Shown here: one piece after another, positions 1-6,545 of the stretch | Layout of the letters: each line of letters begins with the position of its first letter | Numbering within the stretch: the first letter of the stretch is position 1 | Assembly: GCF_001042635.1 (NCBI RefSeq) | Contig: NZ_AP012331.1 | Span: 3,094,348 to 3,158,347, forward strand | From: Bifidobacterium scardovii JCM 12489 = DSM 13734 | Lineage (GTDB): Bacteria; Actinomycetota; Actinomycetes; Actinomycetales; Bifidobacteriaceae | Length of the DNA stretch: 64,000 nt | Reading direction: 5' to 3' | Made by a program: the position numbers and the translations under genes | The notes under the pieces: generated by a model | The model's input: only the letters and a program-made list of their open reading frames with translations | Told to the model about the DNA's origin: nothing | Databases searched by the model: none

Positions 1-435
1 GCACTCCTCCTCGCGCACGCCGCCGACGATTTCGGGCGTGTGGCCGACATGCGGGTCGCGCGGGATGTCCCATACCGATCCGCAGGCGCCGAGTTTCGCG
101 TCCCACGCCCCGAACGCGATGCGCCCGACATGGGTCTGCAGGCAGGCGCCGGCGCACATCGGGCACGGTTCCAGCGTCACGACCAGCGTGCAGTCGGCGA
201 GGTTCCACGTACCCAGCCGCTCGGCGGCGTCACGCATCGCCAGCACCTCCGCGTGAGCGAGCGGGTCGGCGTGGATTTCCCGGGCGTTGCGCCCGGTGCC
301 GATGATCGTTCCGTCGCGGTCGAATACCACCGCGCCGACCGGCACCTCCCCTTCGGCCGCGGCCTCGCCGGCCAGCGCGAGGGCGCGTGCCATAGCGCCG
401 CCGACCGCACCGTCAAACACCCTGCCAATCGTCAT
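1..435 (-). CDS. tadA: tRNA-specific adenosine deaminase TadA, 3' end cut by window edge
   Basis: A zinc-dependent nucleoside deaminase, most likely the enzyme that converts A34 to inosine in the tRNA anticodon. The reading frame is open from an ATG at 435 to the window edge (145 codons), so the C-terminus is missing. The deaminase signature is complete: the HAE motif gives zinc ligand H61 and proton shuttle E63, and EPCPMCAGAC gives zinc ligands C91 and C94. PCxxC spacing with a nearby aromatic GAWD segment favours TadA over free cytidine deaminases, though a guanine-deaminase-like relative cannot be excluded without the C-terminus. It is divergent from the antiporter gene, with about 120 bp between them. 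Confidence 0.85.
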   Translation of the reverse strand, partial: MTIGRVFDGAVGGAMARALALAGEAAAEGEVPVGAVVFDRDGTIIGTGRNAREIHADPLAHAEVLAMRDAAERLGTWNLADCTLVVTLEPCPMCAGACLQTHVGRIAFGAWDAKLGACGSVWDIPRDPHVGHTPEIVGGVREEEC

Positions 436-555
436 GCGATTCAGTGTAGCGGCCGGGCCACCGAACGGTCGCTGAGCGAGAAACGTTACATGTCGGCGCG
501 ACGGGGGCTGATAGTCTGGGCATGTCGAGGGAGGACGCACCACAAGGGAGGAACC

Positions 556-2631
556 GTGGCGGTACTTGAGCTCATCCTATGCGTGGTGGCGGCGGTGGTG
601 CTCTCCTCGTTCATCAGCCGGTTCATCCCCAAGGTGTCCACGCCTCTCGTGCAGATCGTGCTGGGCATCATCGTGGCCGAACTGCCGTTTTTCCCGAGCA
701 CGGACCTCGATCCTGAACTGTTCATGGTGCTGTTCATCGCACCGCTGCTCTATCTTGAAGCGCATGAGATCGATAAATCCGGACTGCTGAAAACTCTGAA
801 CCTGTCACTGTCCCTGGCCATAGGGCTGGCCATCGCGACCATGATCGCGGTCGGCTTCATCCTGCACGCGATATGGCCGGTGGTGCCGCTGGCTGCGGCG
901 CTGGCGCTCGGCGCGGCGCTCGGCCCGACCGACGCGGTGGCGGTCAGCTCGCTGGGCAAGGAGGCGTCGCTGACCCAACGCCAGCTGAGCGTGCTCAAAG
1001 GCGAATCCCTGTTCAACGACGCCTCCGGCATCGTCGGCTTCCAGTTTGCGATCGCGGCGGCCATCACCGGCCAGTTCGAGGTCGGCGAGGCCGCGGGGGA
1101 TTTCGTCGCCTCGTTCATCGGCGGCGCGGTGCTCGGCATCGTCATCGGCCTCATCGCCAACTGGGTGTTCGAATCCATCCGGTCGCTCGGCTGGGAGACC
1201 ACCACGTCGCGCATTCTGATGGAGCTGTTCCTGCCGTTCCTGCTGTATCTGGCAGCCGAGGACATCGGCCACGTCTCCGGCATCCTCGCCGTGGTGGCGT
1301 CCGGCCTGTTCATCCAATTCGACCGGACCGGCGTCGGGCCGAACGTGGCGCGGACCAACATCGTGTCCACCAGCGTGTGGGGCGTGCTGTCGTTCACGCT
1401 CAACGGCGCGGTGTTCATCCTGCTCGGCATGCTGCTGCCCGACGCGATGCGCACCAGCTGGGACGATCCGGGCGTGAGCAATCCGCTGCTGATCGGCGTC
1501 ATTCTGCTGGTGTCCTTCGTGGTCGTCGCGCTGCGGTTCCTGTGGGTGTGCGGCATGCTGCGCATCGCCCGCGACCAGTCCACGCACAAGCGGCGCAAGA
1601 TGACGCCGGAACGCCTGCGCTCGGCCGCGGTCATGACCTTCGGCGGGGCCAAGGGAACCATCACGCTGTCGCTGATGTTCACCGTGCCGTACACGGTGTC
1701 CGGCGGAAGCCCCTTCCCCATGCGCGACGAGCTGATCTTCGTGGCGAGCGGCGTGATCATCGTCACCCTGCTGCTGGCGAACTTCCTGCTGCCCCTGATC
1801 GCGCCGAACCGCCGCCATGACACCTCCGAGGAGATGACCGAGGTCACGATCGACGTGCTGCGCCGCACCGTGGAGGAGCTGACCGGGCGCGTCACCCCGG
1901 AGAACCGCCGGGCCATCATGATGGTGATCGACTCCTACACCAAGCGCATCACCAGGCTGAAGCAGCGCACCGGCGAAATCGACCCGCAGGCGTACGCGCA
2001 GCTGCAGATCGACGCGCTCGGCTGGGAGAAGGACTATGTCAAGCAGCGGCTGGCCGACGCGAAGCAGCATCCCGCGCCGAACAAGTCCCAGCAGGAGCTG
2101 GAGATCGAGGCCTGCGAGCGGCTGCTCGACCAGATCATGAACTCGCTGCGCCACATCGACACCGATCGCAAGACCGGCAATGTGGCATGGCAGATCAAGG
2201 GCCGCTTCCGCGCGCTGCAGCGCCGCACGGTCACGCTCGCCAGGCGCCTGAGCAGCAGGATCCGCCGTACCACGCCGCTGATGAGCGACGACGAGATCTT
2301 CGCCTCGACCAGGAAACTGCAGCTGGACGCCATCGAGCACGTGATCGACCGGCTGTATGAGGAGATGCGGCGGAGCCGCTACAACACCGAGCACTGCTCG
2401 GCGCTGCTGCTCGACTACCGACGGGGCGAGGCCGCCCTGCGCGCCCGCCCGAACATGGGCGGCAGCGCGCAGACCATCGTGCAGGCCGAGGACGTGAAGC
2501 GCGAGAGCTACGGCATCGAGCTCGGCGTGATCCAGGACATGGTCGAGTCCGGCGACATCACGCGCGCGCAGGCGAAGGCCCTGCGCCGCAACGTGTACGT
2601 GATGAGCGTGGACGCGGACAGCAGCCTGTAG
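556..2631 (+). CDS. CPA1-family Na+/H+ antiporter (NhaP/NHE type)
   Basis: An integral membrane monovalent cation/proton antiporter of 691 residues. About twelve hydrophobic segments fill residues 1-420. The CPA1 hallmarks are GPTDAVAVSSL near residue 124 and KGESLFNDASGIV near 150, where the FND aspartate is the expected ion-binding residue. A basic cytosolic tail of about 270 residues follows, with predicted helical segments, as in actinobacterial members. The frame is open far upstream, but GTG at 556 is chosen because AAGGGAGG sits just upstream and the hydrophobic protein begins there. An ATG at 490 is the alternative. It likely serves pH and Na+ homeostasis. No operon partner is seen; the next genes lie on the other strand. 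Confidence 0.88.
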   Translation: MAVLELILCVVAAVVLSSFISRFIPKVSTPLVQIVLGIIVAELPFFPSTDLDPELFMVLFIAPLLYLEAHEIDKSGLLKTLNLSLSLAIGLAIATMIAVGFILHAIWPVVPLAAALALGAALGPTDAVAVSSLGKEASLTQRQLSVLKGESLFNDASGIVGFQFAIAAAITGQFEVGEAAGDFVASFIGGAVLGIVIGLIANWVFESIRSLGWETTTSRILMELFLPFLLYLAAEDIGHVSGILAVVASGLFIQFDRTGVGPNVARTNIVSTSVWGVLSFTLNGAVFILLGMLLPDAMRTSWDDPGVSNPLLIGVILLVSFVVVALRFLWVCGMLRIARDQSTHKRRKMTPERLRSAAVMTFGGAKGTITLSLMFTVPYTVSGGSPFPMRDELIFVASGVIIVTLLLANFLLPLIAPNRRHDTSEEMTEVTIDVLRRTVEELTGRVTPENRRAIMMVIDSYTKRITRLKQRTGEIDPQAYAQLQIDALGWEKDYVKQRLADAKQHPAPNKSQQELEIEACERLLDQIMNSLRHIDTDRKTGNVAWQIKGRFRALQRRTVTLARRLSSRIRRTTPLMSDDEIFASTRKLQLDAIEHVIDRLYEEMRRSRYNTEHCSALLLDYRRGEAALRARPNMGGSAQTIVQAEDVKRESYGIELGVIQDMVESGDITRAQAKALRRNVYVMSVDADSSL

Positions 2632-2639
2632 GCCGGGCG

Positions 2640-3263
2640 TCAGCTGTTCTTCATGACGATGCCGTCGACCACGTCGGCCACCCGCTCGCAGTCGTCAGTG
2701 CACCGCTCCAGGTGCATGTAGATCTCATGCCAGGCGAACACCTGCAGCGGGTCGTCGCAGGTGGTATGCAGGGTGCGCATCGCCTTCACGAACAGGTGAT
2801 CCGCGTCCTCCTCGATCTTGTTGATGGAGAACACATGCTCGCGCAGGGTCTTGGACCGCTTGAAGCGCGGCAGCTCCTCGATGAGGCCGCCCATCCGCTC
2901 GCACGAATGCACCATCATGTCCACCATCTGCAGGGCGTCGGGGCGCATGTCGAGCACGTTGTCGTAGTAGAGGCGGGACAGCACGCCCTCGATGCGGTCC
3001 GTCACGTCGTCGAGGGTGCTGCTGAGACTGGCGATGTCCTCGCGCTCGAAAGGGGTGATGAAGGCCGTGACCAGCTCGTCCATCATGTGGTGGCGGATCT
3101 CGTCGGCCGACTGCTCGATGCGGTGCATCTGCTCCATCCGCTCGCGCAGATGCGCGGGATCGTAGTCGTGCATGACGTCGCTCAGCAGACGCGCGGCCTC
3201 CAGGGCCTTGCCGGCGCTGTCGCGGAAACCGTCGAAATAGAACGCGTCGTTTTTTCTCGCCAT
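2640..3263 (-). CDS. DUF47 / PhoU-like phosphate transport accessory protein
   Basis: A 207-residue, mostly helical acidic protein with PhoU-like repeats of spaced acidic residues: EQSADEIRHHMMDE near the middle and CERVADVVDGIV at the C-terminus. DUF47 proteins are encoded beside PiT transporters and are thought to modulate them or bind metal. Here it lies 17 bp behind pit on the same strand, so the two form an operon with pit first. The start is the ATG at 3263, preceded by AGAAAGGAACC. A longer upstream frame only shadows the pit gene. The function is inferred from family and context; no catalytic motif is visible. Confidence 0.85.
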   Translation of the reverse strand: MARKNDAFYFDGFRDSAGKALEAARLLSDVMHDYDPAHLRERMEQMHRIEQSADEIRHHMMDELVTAFITPFEREDIASLSSTLDDVTDRIEGVLSRLYYDNVLDMRPDALQMVDMMVHSCERMGGLIEELPRFKRSKTLREHVFSINKIEEDADHLFVKAMRTLHTTCDDPLQVFAWHEIYMHLERCTDDCERVADVVDGIVMKNS

Positions 3264-3280
3264 ATGAATGAGGTTCCTTT

Positions 3281-4333
3281 CTAGAACACGAACATGAACA
3301 GCTTGGCCATGGCGTAGCTGATGATGCCGCACCCGGGGAAGGTGAACACCCAGGTGAGCATCATGTCGCGGACCACGCCGAAGTTGATCGCGGAGAGGCG
3401 CCGCACCGCGCCGACGCCCATGATGGCGCTGGTCTTGGTATGCGTCGTGGAAACGGGGATGCCAAGCACGGTCATGACCAGCAGGCACAGCGCGCTCGAC
3501 AGGTCGGCGGAGAATCCCTGGTACTTTTCCAGCCGGACCATGTCCTGCCCCACGGATTTGATGATCCGCTCCCCGCCGACGCTGGTGCCGACGCCCATGA
3601 TGACGCTGCACAGCGCCATCAGCCACAGGGGGATGACCACGCCGGCCACGCTCGACTGGCCGTTGCAGAAGGCCACGCCGAGAAACAGCACGCCGATGAA
3701 CTTCTGCCCGTCCTGCGCGCCATGCATGAAACTCATCGCCGCCGCGCCGACGATCTGCGCATACGTGAAGACCCCGTTGGTCCGACGGCGATCCATGCCG
3801 GCGCAGATCAGGGTCACGATCCTGCAGACCAGCCAGCCGATGCCGAAGCCCAGCAGCAGGCTCGCCACCAAGCCGTAGATCACCTTGACCCACTCCCCCA
3901 TGTTGATGCCGCCGATGCCGCCCTGAATGGCGATCGCGGCGCCGGACAGACCGGCGATCAGGCTGTGGCTTTCCGAAGTCGGGATGCCCAGCAGCGACGC
4001 GCCGACGCTGTAGACGACGATGGAGAACAGCGCCGCGCACAATGCGATGAGCGCCGCATGCGCGTCACCGCCGAAATCGACCATGTTGCTGATGGTGGAC
4101 GCGACGGACGCGTTGAACTGGGTCATGAGAAACACGCCCAGGAAGTTGAAGATCGCGGCCATGATCACGGCCGAACGCACGCGCATGCATCGCGTGGTCA
4201 CGCAGGTGGCGATGGCGTTGGGCGCGTCGGTCCATCCGTTGACGAAGATCACTCCCAGCGTCAATAACGTTGTGACGGCCAAGGCCGGGTTCGACAACAC
4301 CTGTTGGATAAAATGCGCTAGGGACACGTCCAA
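3281..4333 (-). CDS. pit: PiT-family inorganic phosphate transporter
   Basis: A low-affinity phosphate permease (cation- or proton-coupled) of 350 residues with about ten membrane segments. The two inverted PiT signature repeats are visible: NGWTDAPNAIA near residue 32 and GIPVSTTHTKTSAIMG near 290. GIPTSESHSLIAGLSG and the FMHGAQDGQKF motif of the family lie between them. The start is a TTG at 4333, because an in-frame TGA lies just upstream; AAGAAGGTGA provides the ribosome site. The gene leads an operon with the DUF47 gene. Its promoter has a good -10 but a poor -35, with tandem decamers upstream, suggesting phosphate-responsive activation. Confidence 0.9.
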   Translation of the reverse strand: MDVSLAHFIQQVLSNPALAVTTLLTLGVIFVNGWTDAPNAIATCVTTRCMRVRSAVIMAAIFNFLGVFLMTQFNASVASTISNMVDFGGDAHAALIALCAALFSIVVYSVGASLLGIPTSESHSLIAGLSGAAIAIQGGIGGINMGEWVKVIYGLVASLLLGFGIGWLVCRIVTLICAGMDRRRTNGVFTYAQIVGAAAMSFMHGAQDGQKFIGVLFLGVAFCNGQSSVAGVVIPLWLMALCSVIMGVGTSVGGERIIKSVGQDMVRLEKYQGFSADLSSALCLLVMTVLGIPVSTTHTKTSAIMGVGAVRRLSAINFGVVRDMMLTWVFTFPGCGIISYAMAKLFMFVF

Positions 4334-4380
4334 GTGAAATCATCACCTTCTTCTTCGAGGGGCGAAAGGATGCCACATCG

Positions 4381-4458
4381 ATTGTATCCGATGAATAGCT
4401 ACGTAGCTTTCATCATGGCATAGCGCGTGTTCGAGGACGTTCGGGGATGTTCGGAGGT
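4381..4458 (-). promoter_or_regulatory. pit promoter with three tandem 10-bp repeats (candidate PHO box)
   Basis: On the minus strand a TACAAT -10 (4381-4386) has only AAGCTA at the -35 position (4404-4409). That position overlaps the palindrome AGCTACGTAGCT (4397-4408). About 20 bp further upstream are three head-to-tail decamers, read on the plus strand as GTTCGAGGAC (4429), GTTCGGGGAT (4439) and GTTCGGAGGT (4449). A weak -35 with tandem direct repeats at helical periodicity is the usual form of a response-regulator-activated promoter. PhoP binding is an inference from the target gene. Confidence 0.5.
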
Positions 4459-4511
4459 TCCTGCGATGTTTTTCGGGGGTGTGTGGCTGCCTGGGCCGCC
4501 GGTGCGGACGG

Positions 4512-5252
4512 TCAGAGCACGCCGGACGCCAGATCGTTGACCAGCATCCACTGGCGCAGATCGGCGAACTCGTCCATACTCACCGAATGGTCGAGGCCAC
4601 GGTAGCTCTTCGCGGTCAGCCACGTGTGCTCCTCCATCCAGGCGGACGCGGCGTACAGCTCGTATTTGGGAATCACCGTATCGTTCTGGCCGTAGCCGAA
4701 GAATACGGGGATCTGCCCGTCGAGCCGGTCATCGGCGGGGGCGGTCCCAGCTACGTTCCCGGACGCCACGAATCCGGACAGCGACACCGCCGCGCGGTAC
4801 CGTTCGGGATGCACGCGCAGCAGATGCACGGCCAGCAGGCCGCCTTGGGAGAACCCCAGCGGCACCACATCGCGGTCCTCGGGAATATTGTCCATGACCC
4901 AGCGGTCGATGGCGCTTGCCGCGGCAAACGCGTCGCGATCCAGATCATCGCCGGAGGGCACCGCATCATGGAACCACGAGTAGGCTCCCGGCATGAATCC
5001 GCCTTCCTGCAGCACCAACGGCGCACGCAACGCGGCATAGTCGTTGTACGGCGCGATGTAGCGCATCATGCCGCCGAGATCCTCCTCATTGGAGCCCCAG
5101 CCGTGCAGGCACAGGAACATCGGGCGCGTGGGATTGGCCTTGCCGCCGCCCCTCGAATACTCGGCGTGGGTGACGGTCAGTGGCTCGCCGAATCGCCCCG
5201 GTACCACCGTGGACTCGCGGCCGATGAGATCATTCGTTGCGTCTTCGCTCAT
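4512..5252 (-). CDS. Alpha/beta-hydrolase, predicted carboxylesterase/phospholipase
   Basis: A 246-residue cytosolic hydrolase of the dienelactone hydrolase/carboxylesterase type. The catalytic triad can be placed: S135 in GFSQGG (nucleophile elbow), D191 in GQNDTVIP and H222 in GLDHSVSM. LHGWGSNEEDL near residue 50 is the oxyanion-hole strand. The substrate is unknown; short acyl esters or lysophospholipids are typical for the family. ATG at 5252 is preferred; a TTG three codons upstream is possible, and neither has a strong ribosome site. It stands alone between the pit promoter and the small-RNA region. No signal peptide is seen. Confidence 0.8.
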   Translation of the reverse strand: MSEDATNDLIGRESTVVPGRFGEPLTVTHAEYSRGGGKANPTRPMFLCLHGWGSNEEDLGGMMRYIAPYNDYAALRAPLVLQEGGFMPGAYSWFHDAVPSGDDLDRDAFAAASAIDRWVMDNIPEDRDVVPLGFSQGGLLAVHLLRVHPERYRAAVSLSGFVASGNVAGTAPADDRLDGQIPVFFGYGQNDTVIPKYELYAASAWMEEHTWLTAKSYRGLDHSVSMDEFADLRQWMLVNDLASGVL

Positions 5253-5477
5253 ACCGCCCAATATACGTCAGCCACGGCACCGCGCGCATCGGATCGACCA
5301 TGATGTGCGTCACACCATCCCGGGTTTGCGAAACGCATGTCGCACGCCATGGAGCCGGCGGCGGCGCCAACGTCACCGCATGCCGCCCTCGGTCCCGGGT
5401 CTCGCTGCGCGAGCCAGCTCCCGCCGGCGGGAGCATGCCAATCCCGACGCGGCAGAGCCGTGCACAGCGAAGCCGGG

Positions 5478-5583
5478 CAAAAAAGAACCCCGGCGGGGTC
5501 ACCGCCGGGGAGAGAAAGGAGAGAGAAGAAGAAAGGGTTCAATTGTCGGGAACTGCTGCGGTTCCTGTTCAGCTCTTGCTGAC
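5478..5583 (-). ncRNA. Candidate small RNA with 27-nt C/U-only segment
   Basis: This otherwise gene-free interval holds a complete small transcription unit on the minus strand. A TTGCGT-17-CATAAT promoter is followed by two small hairpins: TCAGC/GCTGA with a 4-nt loop (5569-5582) and GGAAC/GTTCC with a 7-nt loop (5549-5565). Next comes an unbroken 27-nt pyrimidine stretch (5511-5537), then a strong GC hairpin and U-run. The predicted length is about 105 nt. The single-stranded CUCUCCUUUCUCU portion is complementary to AGAAAGGAG-type ribosome sites, the usual design of a trans-acting repressor RNA. No matching known family is recognised. The rest of 5253-5868 shows no gene. Confidence 0.5.
5479..5510 (-). 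terminator. Intrinsic terminator of the candidate small RNA
   Basis: Nine-bp GC stem (5488-5496 with 5502-5510, 5-nt loop) followed on the minus strand by UUC and then six U residues (5479-5484). No minus-strand coding gene ends here, so it must serve a non-coding transcript. Confidence 0.8.
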
Positions 5584-5587
5584 AGTT

Positions 5588-5616
5588 ATTATGTAACCAT
5601 CCCATCCTTGACGCAA
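5588..5616 (-). promoter_or_regulatory. Promoter of the candidate small RNA
   Basis: Minus-strand TTGCGT (5611-5616) and CATAAT (5588-5593) are separated by 17 bp. Initiation is predicted at about 5582, right at the base of the first hairpin. Confidence 0.5.
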
Positions 5617-5784
5617 TGCTGGTTTTCTCTGAGAACTTCCTGAGAATTATGGCGCTGTTGTGTGCATCCGCCGGAGGGAGCCGCGATTCCGGCCGGCAGG
5701 GCCGACCGATCCCCGCACCGCCGCGTACGGGGCAGCCCCTACGACCCACCCCCGCCACACGTATACGCCACCCCACCGCGCGTG

Positions 5785-5819
5785 CGATGCATATGCAAAT
5801 AGGCATGCATCGGTAGACT
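5785..5819 (+). promoter_or_regulatory. Inverted repeat and -10 element upstream of dcd
   Basis: CGATGCAT (5785-5792) and ATGCATCG (5805-5812) form an 8-bp inverted repeat with a 12-bp spacer. It abuts a TAGACT -10-like hexamer (5814-5819), 50 bp before dcd. It may be an operator; no known regulator is recognised. Confidence 0.35.
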
Positions 5820-5868
5820 GGAGCACAGATACATGGAAGCGCACATCGCGCATACGTAAGGAGTCGTT

Positions 5869-6450
5869 ATGCTGCTGTCTGATCGCGACATTCTCGCCGC
5901 CAAACGCGACGGCCATATCTCGCTTGACCCGTGGACCCCGGAAATGGTGCAGCCGGCCTCGATCGATGTGAGGCTCGACCGGTTCTTCCGCCTGTTCAAC
6001 AATCATGCGTACACGTACGTCGATCCGGCCGAGAATCAGGGCGCGCTGACCGAACAGTTCGAAGTGGCCCCGAATGAGCCGTGGATCCTGCATCCCGGCG
6101 AGTTCGCCCTCGGATCGACCTGGGAGTACGTCAAGCTCGACGCGACGGTGGCCGCCCGTCTGGAGGGCAAGAGCTCGCTGGGGCGCCTCGGCATTCTGAC
6201 CCACTCGACCGCCGGCTTCATCGATCCGGGATTCGAGGGGCACATCACGCTGGAGCTGTCGAATGTCTCGACGCTGCCGGTCAAGCTGTGGCCGGGCATG
6301 AAGATCGGGCAGATGTGCTTCTTCCAGCTCAGCTCCCCCGCCGAGCACCCCTACGGGTCCAAGGGGACCGGATCGCATTATCAGGGCCAGCGCGGCCCGA
6401 CCCCGAGCCGTTCATACGTGAACTTCTACCGTGCCGAGGTCAACGACTGA
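5869..6450 (+). CDS. dcd: dCTP deaminase (possibly dUMP-forming)
   Basis: A 193-residue trimeric dUTPase-fold enzyme that deaminates dCTP on the route to dTTP. Visible signatures are MLLSDRDI at the N-terminus, [10 protein letters not shown] near residue 28, and [13 protein letters not shown] near 98, which contains the nucleotide-binding and catalytic residues. [17 protein letters not shown] follows near 115. Length and motifs match the family end to end. Actinobacterial homologues such as the mycobacterial enzyme are bifunctional and release dUMP; that is possible here but not decidable by eye. ATG at 5869 follows AAGGAG. The gene converges on the Ca2+-ATPase gene through a shared hairpin. 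Confidence 0.92.
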   Translation: MLLSDRDILAAKRDGHISLDPWTPEMVQPASIDVRLDRFFRLFNNHAYTYVDPAENQGALTEQFEVAPNEPWILHPGEFALGSTWEYVKLDATVAARLEGKSSLGRLGILTHSTAGFIDPGFEGHITLELSNVSTLPVKLWPGMKIGQMCFFQLSSPAEHPYGSKGTGSHYQGQRGPTPSRSYVNFYRAEVND

Positions 6451-6493
6451 TCGACGCCGGGTAAACAAGTACAGCAAGCACTGAACCCATAGC

Positions 6494-6526
6494 AATCCGG
6501 CTCCCCTCAGGGAGGGGAGCCGGATT
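6494..6526. terminator. Bidirectional terminator hairpin between dcd and the Ca2+-ATPase gene
   Basis: A 15-bp perfect stem with a 3-nt loop (6494-6508 with 6512-6526) sits between convergent genes. Its core CTCCCCTC/GAGGGGAG matches the ends of the repeat family seen at 55.9-57.8 kb, so it may be a minimal copy used as a terminator. Confidence 0.75.
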
Positions 6527-6545
6527 CATTTCGCATGGCGTGCCG

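Noticed and set aside
40..555. Upstream extension of the antiporter reading frame
   Set aside because: It runs antisense through tadA and encodes no conserved sequence; a strong ribosome site marks GTG 556.
5249..5806. Minus-strand open frame starting MGWLHNNCQQ considered as a leader peptide or gene
   Set aside because: It reads straight through the intrinsic terminator, has no ribosome site and no stop near the hairpins, so a non-coding RNA explains the region better.
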